DNA of 64,000 nucleotides, taken from positions 1 through 64,000 of the forward strand of contig ML210301.1 in assembly GCA_004369085.1 (NCBI GenBank). The letters are read 5' to 3'. Position 1 is the stretch's first letter; the number at the start of each line of letters is the position of its first letter. Of the stretch, positions 1 to 9,824 are shown piece after piece. A program made the position numbers and the translations under genes. The stretch is from Coprinopsis marcescibilis (Eukaryota; Basidiomycota; Agaricomycetes; Agaricales; Psathyrellaceae). The notes under the pieces are model-generated. The model worked only from the letters and a program-made list of their open reading frames with translations. It was not told the DNA's origin and did not search any database.

Positions 1-288
1 ACCACTACCTCGACCTGCACACGAAGACTTCACCTACCGTCTTGGTCTCTTGCCTCTCGAATGACCGACCAAGGAGGAGTGTTGAAGATATTCGGCGAAG
101 GCTCGTAGCTTCGCTGTACCAAGTAATTCTTGGTACTTGATATCTTATTGTTCGGTCCATCCGAGAAGTATTTCGGATGGATTTTCTGTGGAGTGTACTC
201 GGTACACTCTACTTTAATATATCTATTTATCCACATCTGTAGCTACATAAATTGTATTTAAGCTAGCTACCTACGACTCAATTCGACA
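1..288 (+). mobile_element. Ty1/copia LTR retrotransposon, 3' end
   Basis: The window opens inside a copia-class element read on the plus strand. Codons from position 2 to the stop at 62-64 give a C-terminus with LPRP..HEDFTYRLGLLP, which resembles the end of copia reverse transcriptase/RNase H polyproteins (usually KPLPRP...LGL(L/V)). A purine-rich stretch (about 69-79, AAGGAGGAG) immediately precedes the TGTTGAA start of a putative 3' LTR, the usual polypurine-tract arrangement. The rest of the element lies left of the window. It sits in the 3' end of a NACHT gene on the opposite strand. The copia assignment rests on a short peptide plus the PPT/LTR layout, so it is good but not certain. 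Confidence 0.7.
80..288 (+). repeat. Putative 3' LTR (209 bp)
   Basis: It begins TGTTGAA and ends TTCGACA, an imperfect terminal inverted repeat with the canonical TG...CA ends, directly after the purine tract. Inside are three successive perfect 8-bp hairpins (116-136, 157-180, 191-209). The right end borders host-like sequence beginning TTGTTTTCG at 289. The matching 5' LTR is outside the window, so the boundary and target-site duplication cannot be confirmed here. Confidence 0.6.
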
Positions 289-1928
289 TTGTTTTCGTTC
301 CATCTTTCCAGTCTCTCAACACTATCTCTGGGTGCTGGCTGTGTACCGAGGCTATGAAGGTGCCAGGCTTGGATGTTGGTGACACACCGTTGCAGCATTT
401 GTTTGTGGGTTGTAGAGAGCGACTGGTGAAACTTCCCGGAACGGTGCGAGGCCTGAAGATAGTCTTCCAGGCTTTTATGATGGAACTGAACAGGTTTTGG
501 ATGGTCCATATATGGCGAAATGTGGATGATGGAGTGCAGATCGCAGAACATCCGGTCCGTCGTTCCTGGGTTGAAGCCGAAGAAATCGTCAATATTTGAG
601 GTGGAACCTAGCATTCCGTCCGATACCATGATGCCGTGTAACAGCATCTTTAACTCTGAGAGATCGACGTCGGCCGTCTCCAGTACAATTGTATATAGCA
701 AGTCGAGGTCGGTAAACGGGTTGATGGATCCGGGCGAGGATAGATGAAAGTTGAGAGCGAGGTCGAACATTTCAGTGAGGTCTCGACGTGGGTTATTCAC
801 GAATTTGAGGAACGTCGACGCGTAGATGAATTGGCCAGAGGCCTTGTCAACAAGCTTCTTTACCTCGACACGGGAAGGCCAATCAGATGGGATGTTGCTT
901 GCCGAGGGGTGTTTTCGGCGAATTTCGAAAAGTGAGTCGATGAGATAATCTTCAATGTCGGTGTCGCATCCATAGTCCTCCAGCTTGATGCGATGAGTCA
1001 CTGCAGCGACAGCTGGCTCGTCAAATGTTGACCGGATGTCATATTCGGGCCGACTAGCTATGGCCACTCGCAATGGTAGGGACCTCTTTGCAAGTGCCCT
1101 GGCCAGAAGGTATATGATGCGAATCTGTTCCTGGGGGTTTCTGCACTCGTCCAGGCCATCGATGATAATGACCTTGTGCGGGATCGGTGGTCCTACGTCT
1201 GATTGTCCTCTCGAGAGGAATGGCCAGAAGCAGAACACTGACCAACAGCTTGCTGTGTCGGGTGGGCTTGTCAGACGATTCAGGGGGCTCTCGATTAACC
1301 GTTCGAACTGGATTTCGAGTGATTTATCGAACAAGGTAGGGTCAAGCTTGATTTCCTCTTCCACATAAGGCCGAAGCCCTGGAAATGCAACACAAAGTTG
1401 CAGTGCGATGGTGGCCACGAACTTGAGAGAGTTATCAAGCTCTGCAACGCGCGTCGAGAAGAAGTACGATGCCGCCAACATTCCTTGCTCTTTGCAGCGT
1501 TCAACCACCTCCCGCTGAATGCAGGTCTTCCCTCCACCGGCAGGCCCAGAGAGCCATAGCAAGGCCATCGAGATGCTATCGTGTGGCTCTGGGCTGCTTG
1601 TAACCCACAACATGATATCTGCGAGGATTGTTTTGCGCGTTCCTGGTTTACAGCGTGGTGAATACGCTGCTGTCTCGGACTCATGGGTTGCTTCAATTGT
1701 GCAGTGGGATCTAAGTCTCTCCAGAAGGTCTTGTCCCGTGGCTGAGTTAAACAGTCAATGCTAGTGAACATGGCATGGTCAAACGAGGAGCATGGCTTAC
1801 TTGCAGAGGCGTACAAGTTGTTAACGGTGTGGGTAACGTCACGACCTGCAGCAAGCACTTGGGTATCGTTCAGCTGAACACTATGTGCGCCTTCAAAAAG
1901 ATTACCACCTATCAACAGAGCATCAGTC
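267..1928 (-). pseudogene. NACHT NTPase (NLR-like), copy 1, truncated by LTR
   Basis: Exons on the minus strand: 1801..1928 (5' exon, further upstream part unresolved) and 267..1741, with an intron at 1742-1800. The protein has a NACHT P-loop (LSGPAGGGKT), a Walker B motif (IIIDGLDEC), a sensor-like ASRPEYD motif, a winged-helix-like segment (DKASGQFIYAS) and an HHKSLEDYL motif, as in basidiomycete STAND NTPases that carry few or no C-terminal repeats. Compared with the copies at 6453 and 15433, the C-terminus is lost. Homology stops near 340, and the final codons (VELSRR) are translated from the copia LTR. The first resolved exon has no clear ATG; it follows an acceptor (ttacag) at 1929-1934. 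Probably a decayed or truncated paralogue, possibly still transcribed. In fungi such proteins act in non-self recognition and regulated cell death; that role is inferred from the family. Confidence 0.75.
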
Positions 1929-2612
1929 CTGTAACAAGTGCGTTATCAAGCCTCTTTGGATCCATACCAACAAGTGGTCTATGAGGAATGGTCAAGGGTA
2001 ACGCAGGAGCTCTTGAAGCACCATAACTCTGACGTCCACGATCCATACGATGTTCGGTCTAATAAAAGGTTATCGGTGTACCGCGCTAAGCTGTGGGTTG
2101 GCTGTGGGGGAGCTGACGCCAAGTTCCGATAGAGTTGTGTGCGGCCCATCAGAGTAGCGCAACATCCATCAAAACATACTCAAGAACCCACGGTAAGTAT
2201 CACGACGCCCAGCTTGAAGCTTGAATAAATTTAATGGACGACTCAAATTATCAACCCCATTCCTCCTGAATACACACATCTATGCCGGGTTCAATTCAGC
2301 AGCGGCCTGAATTCCTTGGATCCGTAAAGGCAAGCCATCGAATGCGAATCAGGTACGAGCAATCTTGCTGCTCAGAACACTTTCAGCCAGACCTTTGCTA
2401 TGAAACTTTTGCACTGTCTAGCATGCACCAGGCCTACTGATACCTCCCTCTTTACGAGGAGCTTTGTGATCAAAGTGCCCATGAGGACAGCAGTATTTGC
2501 GAGCATAATAATAGCTTAAGCACTAGATCATGGATCTATATGTCCATGGGTAAGTACAGCACTACTCAGAATTCCAGAGTCAATCTGAGTACTTCGATGA
2601 CGGGGCAAAACG
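340..2612. repeat. Segmental duplication, left copy
   Basis: This block is highly similar to about 6985-9247 in the same orientation. The similarity covers the NACHT coding region and continues through the upstream region to a shared stretch (gggtaagtac...tcgatga.gggac/gcaaa). Similarity is highest inside the NACHT core (long identical runs near 1040-1310 versus 7682-7950) and lower upstream. It stops at the LTR side (about 340) and where the gypsy relic begins (about 2612). Confidence 0.75.
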
Positions 2613-2854
2613 GCGGCTTTATGAGGATTGAAACCATAAGTGAGAAAGAATGGGAAGTGGTTTGTGGAGGAGTGGATGCAGTCGTTGTGAGAGAATTCGG
2701 CGAGTGATAACCAGTCAGCCCAATTGGATTGCCTGTAGTTTACGAATAGACGTAAGAATTGTCCGATTTCTTGGTTACCCGTTCTGTTTGGCCGTCGGTT
2801 TCCGGGTGATATGACGAGGAGATGTTTTTTGGATATCCGAGGGGCTGGGCACAC
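2528..2854 (-). pseudogene. Ty3/gypsy integrase relic
   Basis: Minus-strand translation contains the end of a Ty3/gypsy integrase core: a YHPETDGQTE-type motif in one frame, then EIGQFLRLFVNYRQ, WLSLAEFSHND, and HSSTNHFPFFLTYGFNP in another. This is the typical order 'TDGQTERVNQ..EQYLR...W...LAEFAYN...HSST..SPF...YG..P'. The frame changes just after the TDGQTE motif, and there is no reverse transcriptase or LTR nearby, so this is a dead fragment. It lies exactly where the homology between the two duplicated NACHT blocks ends. Confidence 0.75.
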
Positions 2855-3305
2855 CCATCGAGCAATGAAGATTAGAGGCTGTCACTGCATGGAAGTTCGT
2901 TCCGTAGTCATACCCGTCTAGTAAATCGTAAGCAGACACTCATCGTAGTCACCTTGGGATGAATGTGATGGTAAGAGGCAGAGCTGTTACGCGACGTCGC
3001 GCCGATACTTACCGCAACGGGCATTTCCGTCACTTCGCGCCCGTTCAACATCATTAGTTGGTACAGGTAAATTTCAATGTAAGGTATCAGACATAATATC
3101 GATCAAGGAGCTGGCTGTGCAGTACTCCCCTGCATATTTATCAGACGCGTTACTAATTTTTCGCCTTTCAAGCTTGCGCTAAAATTCTCCCTTGCCAGTC
3201 TAGTGCCTGCACAGTGCCAAACTTTGAAGAACCCGATTTGGATCAAGATGTGATGTACCAAAGTAGTATACATCGCAGCGTCGTAAAGTCGCTGCAGTAG
3301 TAACA

Positions 3306-5550
3306 TTAATGCTCACAGAGATTGAATCTCTCCAGGCTTGTATACCTCATATCACTCTTCCGCACATAATCCCTCCTCTCTGCCATCAATTCCTCTCGAG
3401 TGGCTTTCGCCTCTTCAAGAGTGATTGGGAAATCCTCCACCTTTTCGAAAATCTGGTCGCGCAGCTCCAAAGGGAGGTCGGGGAGCATCCATCCCGAACC
3501 GTCATTCTGGGGCATCTCAACCTCCTCTCGCCACCAGTCAAACTGCTGGCAAGGGACATTCGCCGTGCTGATGGTGCGTACATAAGGGTCCACGAGGAAC
3601 AACGCGAGTATCTTGCGATGGCCAGGTTTGGTTCTGTCTTCAAGCTCGAATGGCTGAACCTGGTGCTGCAAAATATTCGGGAACGTAATCAGACGGCCCT
3701 CGCGCGTATCCACGCTCCCAATATCCTGGACCGCGCCTTCAAAGTTTTCACACCCATACACAAGGTTCAGCCATCCATGCTCGTTTTGCTGGTAATTCAA
3801 CGTTTGCCAGTTCATGTTTGCATCGGAGACTTGACGAAACGCGAGCGAAGATTGTGTGATGTTGGATGACGAATAATAGTAAATCGCTGTCGCGACGATA
3901 TGTTCATTCTGTCACGATGACGCAAGTCAGAAGATAATCTCCAGGTAGATCATAGGTCGTGACTTACCAGTTTACCCTCCAGATGCCATGTTCCTCCCTC
4001 GTAATTAGGGTGTTCGGGTGTCAGTTCGATGTTGGCCAATTTTACGATAACCTGGAGCGGTCTACCTAGCTCAGAAAAGCGGTCCTTTAGATCAAACTTC
4101 GACTGATCCAGGTTAGCAGGGTTGAAAGGGCCTTTTGGTTCTGGTGAGTAGAATCGGCCAGCTTGAGTAAACCATTCGTCCCTCAAATCCCAGTCATAAG
4201 GCCCCTCATTCCGAGGAAAGGTTCGTGGATCTGGATCATATAGAACGCTTGTGTATTGAATACGTTGGAAGAGCTTGAGCTCCCCATTGGCTAGTGGTGC
4301 GAGAGTGAGCTCCCATAAAGGGATGGCGGCGGTGATAACATCCTCGATAACGTCGTACAGCTCCTTATGCTTCTGAGGGTGCAGGTTGTTGATGTACGAA
4401 GTTATCCTAGCAGAATGAACGGAATATGGTGAGATGTCCGGAGACCAAAATGTATAGCGGATCGCTCGCTCACCTTGCTTTACCCCCTGTGACATCAACT
4501 TCACATGGCAACCACTGATATTTGTCGCTGTATGGCTTGAAGGACTCTCGACCGTAATGGATTGGATGTGGGATGTAGACCGTAGGAACGTCGGTAGCAG
4601 ATAATGCAATCTGACCATCTCCACATCGCGTTACGCAGTCCTCTAGCGTTGTAACCTTGGACCCTGGTTGGAGAACCTTGGTTTTGCCATACACCAACGG
4701 GAAAAGGCTTGGATGAACGAGATCCAGAACCTTTCCATTTGAGCCTGGATGCCAATCCTTCGACCTATCTGGTACATCTTCGAGTGGAGCTGCTGCTACT
4801 TGTAACGCTGTTTTCAGACGGGATGGTATCGCGACATCCGACTTCACCACATTGCCGTTGTATACGATGGTAGCACCGTGTGGGGACTCGTGAAGGTGGC
4901 GGGCCTTGTATCGTAATTCATCGATACAGTATGCCGCCATAAGCTCTGTCATTCCTGATCCATCCCTGCGTGCCAAGGAGAATTGGAACTCTCTGAGTTC
5001 ATGATAAAGCGCCACGTCCACTTCGTAGGATCGGGAGAAAGGAAACGGCTCTGACTCGTCGGGGTATCCCTCATCTGGATCTGGCTCGTCGTAATCATAG
5101 TCGTAATCGTCCAGTGAGAATACAGTGTCCCATGGATCTGACTCGAGCCAGATTCGTCTCGCTTCTGTGATCGCCTCGTCCTTCCACTTTTCAGCGATGG
5201 TGTCATCCATTATCTGCGGAAGACTTGAGCTAAAGACTCCCAACGAAAGCATCCTCTGAGCTGCCGCACCTTGAGATGCCAATTCTCCTTGTCGGTGATG
5301 GCGTTCATGAACCGCATCATGTTGAATTCACGGAGCGTGGTCAATGGCATGCTCCTTTCCCGCTCGTCAGTATAGAATTGATAGAGAAATAAAAACTAGC
5401 TCACTTGTATTTTGAGTCGTTGGACAGGGGGTTTGGGAAACAGTCTCCGACACACAAAGGATCGTCATTTTGATCATCAGGTATGTAGTCAATCGGCCTT
5501 CCTAACCCTGGTACTGGATGCACCAGTGAATAATCAATTCTGGTTGACAT
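3306..5550 (-). CDS. DUF4246 domain-containing protein
   Basis: Spliced model (minus): 5405..5550, 5270..5354, 4474..5213, 3968..4406, 3306..3908; phases close to give 670 aa. The start is the ATG at 5550, followed by VPGLGRPIDYIPDD, the usual N-terminus of this fungal family. Family hallmarks follow in order: TLREFNMMRFMNAITDK, IAEKWKDEA, an aspartate-rich acidic stretch, ELRYKA near residue 150, HPSLFPLVYGKT, NNLHP (after the third intron), NEHIVATAIYYYSSSNIT and SSLAFRQ, then a VYGCENFEGAVQDIGSV segment and a C-terminal RDQIFEKVEDFP region. These identify DUF4246, common and often multicopy in fungi. Its biochemical function is unknown, so I assign none. It lies between the two duplicated NACHT genes and is in the same orientation. 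No frameshift or stop is seen, so it appears functional. Confidence 0.88.
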
Positions 5551-6452
5551 TCCTAAGCAATCTATGAGGTGGTGAAGAAAGGAAGAGAACGCACTTGCCG
5601 CTCTAGGTGGGACACCGATGACAATGGAAACGTAATGTTTGGACTCGAAGGTATCGCGATACAGTTCGGATCCAAGATCCTGTGCCACTCGATTCATGGT
5701 TTTCCGAGTGGACTTGCGTGTCAGGGAGGGATTTCGAGAGCAAAAAGAAGCCACTGTCAGTCAAGTAGTCGTCTGATTCATCAAACATTTATTAGCTAAA
5801 GAGATTGGACGTAAACACCCAGCGCTAGGGCCACGTCCGGACGTACCTACTACTAGTAGTAGCGGAAGCTCAAGTTGAAGGATGAAGTGTCCGCTTCAGT
5901 CGGAGGTCTGATCGTCAAGTATCATCGTTGTATCACGGAAGTTGCCGTAGACCATAGACACCGAACTTCATTCATGAAGATGATTCAACGCAAATTCGAC
6001 GGAAAGTTGTTCGCAGATGTCTGACCTGCTAGTAGTACTGAAGGCCGAGATGTCGAAGAGCTTTAAGATCAACGAGTGGGACAGAAGCGCCGGCTATCTC
6101 GGATATGAGTACGCTATCTAATATTGTCAGTGTCATAGTCAGAAAACATATCCTCAGCGGAGACCTCAGTATTTAGGCTGTTGAGCCTGCTCACCATTTA
6201 GCCCACCGAAGTTAAAAGGTACGGTGTGGAAGGGCCATCTGGGTGTCGGCCCTCGTTTGCCCGTGGCTACGCTGTGTGATATGGCATAAAACAGGATCCA
6301 AGGACTCCTCTTACCAGATTTATAGTCGCTGCACTAGAAACGAATGGAAACAGTTTGATACACAGAGCTTCGACCAAGCAGCGGATTCGGATTGATTGAA
6401 CCGAAGTTAGTTACACAGGAGGCCCGGTAATGTGCGCGTCACCCCTCCAAGT
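5551..6452. other. Intergenic, no gene seen
   Basis: No supported coding region. It contains a perfect 16-bp palindrome (CTACTACTAGTAGTAG, 5847-5862) close to a 10-bp one (CGTCCGGACG, about 5834-5843). These lie about 300 bp upstream of the DUF4246 start and could be promoter elements. Confidence 0.4.
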
Positions 6453-7589
6453 CTAGTCCAATAAATATCTATCTATAGGAACCCGTCTCAGGTGAGTAAC
6501 ACCACTTCCAAGGAAGCTTCGTTCAAACTCGTCGTCAGAAGCCGCCATCGACTCTTCGATGTATATCCAAACTTCAGCGGGGTTGATTAGCAAGCTGACG
6601 GCCTGCATAGCCTCTATCTTGAGGTGGATCTTTAAGACCCTGACGAGCTTCTTGCAGAGCAAACAGCAAGGCTTGCCGAATATGCACTGTTTATGTACTC
6701 TTTGATCAGTACCAGAGTTGATCGTTGAATGTTTAACTTTGGAAACCGAGCTCACTAGTGTTTTATGGACGTATTGTTGAAGGTGGTTACGATTCTTCCA
6801 GTAATTTGTCTCGATTGAAGAGTCCGGCAAGTGGAAATATCTAATATCTGCATGAAGTATCCCGGAAAGGGATACCATTGTTTCCGGGCCCAGCATTTTA
6901 TTATCTATCAGGTATTGTGCGTGGCTGATCCAGTGCGAGGCGGAGTACGATATCCCATGGCTGCGGGTACCGACACTGTGAAGATGCCAGGCCCAGACAT
7001 TGGCGATACACCTCTGTAACATTTGTTCGTGAGTTGTCAAGAGCGGCTGGTAAAACTTCCCGGAGCGGTGGGATGCCTGAAGGTAGTCTTCGAGGCTTTT
7101 ATGGTGGAACTGAACAGGTTTTGGATGGTCTTTATATGGTGAAATGTGGATAATGGAATGCAGATCGCAGAATATGCGGTCCGTCGTTCCTGGGTTGAGG
7201 CCGAAAAAGTCGTCAATGTTCGAGGTAGAACCTAGCGCTCCTTCTGATATCATGATGCCGTGTAACAGCATCTTTAATTCTGAGAGATCGACGTCGGCCG
7301 TCTCCAGTACAATTGTGTACAGCAAGTCGAGGTCGGTAAACGGGTTGATGGGGCCAGGCGAGGATAGATGAAAGTTGAGAGCGAGGTCGAACATTTCGGT
7401 GAGGTCTCGACGTGGGTTATTCACAAACTTTAGGAACGTCGACGCGTAGATGAATTGGCCAGAGGCCTTGTCAACAATCTTCCCTACGTCACCACGGGAA
7501 GGCCAATCAGATGGGATGTTATTCGACGAGGGGTGTTTTCGGCGAATTTCGAAAAGTGAGTCGATGAGATAATCTTCAATGTCGGCGTC

Positions 7590-7656
<67 letters not shown>

Positions 7657-8576
7657 ATGCGATGAGTCACTGCAGCGACAGCTGGCTCGTCAAATGTTGA
7701 CCGGATGTCATATTCGGGCCGACTAGCTATGGCCACTCGCAATGGTAGGGACCTCTTTGCAAGTGCCCTGGCCAGAAGGTAGATGATGCGAATCTGTTCC
7801 TGGGGGTTTCTGCACTCGTCCAGGCCATCGATGATAATGACCTTGTGCGGGATCGGTGGTCCTACGTCTGATTGTCCTCTCGAGAGGAATGGCCAGAAGC
7901 AGAACACTGACCAACAGCTTGCTGTGTCGGGTGGGCTTGTCAGACGATTCAGGGGGCTCTCGATTAACCGCTCGAACTGGAATTCGAGTGATTTATCGAA
8001 TAGGGTAGGGTCAAGCTTGATTTCCTCCTCCACATATGGCTGGAGACCGGGGATTGCAGTGCATAGTTGAAGAGCGATTGTGGCCACAAATTTGAGAGAA
8101 TTATCAAGCTCTGCAACGCGCGTCGAGAAGAAGTACGATGCCGCCAATATTCCTTGCTCTTTGCAGCGTTCAGCAACCTCCCGCTGAATGCAGGTTTTCC
8201 CTCCACCTGCAGGCCCAGAGAGCCATAGCAAGGTCAGCGAGATGCTGTCGTGTGGCTTTGGGTTGCTTGTGATCCACGACATGATATCTGTGAGGATGGT
8301 TTTGCGCGTTCCTGGTTTGCAGCGTGGTGAATACGCTGCTGTCTCAGAATCATGTGTTGCCTCAATTGTGCAGTGGGATCTAAGCCTCTCCAGAGGGCCT
8401 GATTGATAGAGTCAATGAACACGGCACGGGCAAACAAGGAGCGTGGCTTACTTGAAGAGGCGTATAAATTATTGACATGGGTAACGTCACGACCTGCAGC
8501 AAGCACTTGGGTATCGTTCAGCTGAACACCTTGTGCGCCTTCAAAAAGATTACCGCCTATCAACTGAGCATCAGCC
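6453..8576 (-). CDS. NACHT NTPase (NLR-like), copy 2
   Basis: Exons (minus): 8452..8576 (5' exon, upstream start unresolved), 6756..8398, 6453..6686. The introns are 8399-8451 and 6687-6755; the second is 69 nt, has no in-frame stop and can be read through. The homologous intron exists in the copy at 15433. The protein has the NACHT P-loop (LSGPAGGGKT), IIIDGLDEC, ASRPEYD, DKASGQFIYAS and HHKSLEDYL motifs, and keeps the C-terminal extension missing from copy 1 (ending THLRRVPIDRYLLD). A run of 63 A on the plus strand (7592-7654) replaces the six residues KLEDYG, which follow HRI in the paralogues, with a run of about 20 phenylalanines and keeps the frame. If real, this would probably disrupt the fold just after the nucleotide-binding core. 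Expected role: intracellular non-self sensing (STAND ATPase), inferred from family. Functionality is doubtful because of the insert. Confidence 0.75.
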
Positions 8577-9247
8577 CTGTAACAAGTGCGTTATCAAATC
8601 CATACCAGTACGTGGTCTATGAAGCCTGGCAAAAGGTAGCGCAGGAACTCTTGAAACAACGTATCTCTGGCGTTCACTATCCATCCGATCGATCTACCAC
8701 AACCAACGAGTCGGTTATCGATGTACCGCGCTATGTGGGAGATGGTGGTCAACCGTCAAGCAGAGTTGTGTGCGGCCGTCGGCACGGAACCTCCGTCAGA
8801 TATTTCTGACAGACCGGCCGATCCGGTACGTGTCAGTCAACTCCCAGCTTATACATGATAAAAGCCCACAGAAAGAAATGCTAGTATTGCCTTCCAGTGA
8901 GTATCAAAGATAATCACAATCAAACCCCATTCCTCCTGGCGCGCATCCATGCCGTATTCAATGCAGCCCGGAATTCCCTGGATCCGTATCTGCTCATCCG
9001 TTGCATTCGTAAATTTGGGAGAAGCAGGGTTTCTGCCAAAAAAAACACTTTCATCCGACCCAAGAGAAAACGCCTACTGATAACCGCCCGCTCTGTGATG
9101 AGCTTTCTGATCAAGCTGTCCAGAGGGACAGCAAGAAGCTGCCAGCGTAGCCTAAGCACTGGATCTTGATCTATAAATCTCTGGGTAAGTACATACAGCA
9201 CTGTTCAGAAATCCCCGAGTCAGCCTAAATATTTCGATGATGGGACG
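6985..9247. repeat. Segmental duplication, right copy
   Basis: Partner of 340-2612, direct orientation, centre-to-centre distance about 6.6 kb. It includes the NACHT gene copy 2 and about 700 bp upstream of it. Small indels are common upstream, while the NACHT core is nearly identical. This suggests either a recent duplication with uneven decay or gene conversion in the core. Confidence 0.75.
7592..7654 (+). repeat. 63-nt pure poly(A) tract inside NACHT copy 2
   Basis: An uninterrupted A63 stretch directly replaces 18 nt present in copy 1 (the ATCCATAGTCCTCCAGCT segment). The flanks on both sides align to copy 1 without other change. 63 minus 18 is 45, so the reading frame survives and on the coding strand the tract reads as phenylalanine codons. 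It could be a true homopolymer expansion or insertion, or an assembly or gap-fill artefact. Confidence 0.9.
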
Positions 9248-9824
9248 AAATTAAAGATATCCGTTGTTTCGATTGTGTTTTAACCTGGTGGATAACAGGT
9301 AAGATCATAATACGACACCATTACCGAAAGCCTCACCAAATTAAAACGCGGGTGGCTAGCAAGAAATGCAACAGTACCGCTGAACTGGAAAGACGAGACG
9401 ATTGCGCTGAACAAACGAGCATGATTTCCAATCACTGATCCACGTGTCTGGCACCGAAAAAGTGGTTCCTAGTGGATCACCACAACCAGACTTGTATAAC
9501 CAGCCAAATGGCCCCAGGTGGATCGTCACGACGACGAAATGACAAGGACATCTTCTGTTTAACGTCAGCCCGAAACCAACTTTCGTTATTCGCCAACCGC
9601 AGCAATCAAGAAGCATACGACGCAGTAGTGTGCTGTCTACCATCCCAAACCGACATCGCCAGCATTGCTTCCAATGATAAAGGGTATAATTCCATTTCAT
9701 CCCTAATCTCGTAAGTACTTCATAAGCAGAACGAAATGCGCACGCAGATTATCCAGAAACACAAGCTTGATAGGTTCATCTTCTTCTGTAAGAGGGTTCC
9801 GAGGAGAATACATCAAGTCCTCCA
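9248..9824. other. Intergenic, no gene seen
   Basis: Lies between the right duplication edge and the 3' end of the MOB gene. Short open frames of 80-114 codons on both strands show no recognisable motif or splice structure. Nothing else noted. Confidence 0.4.
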
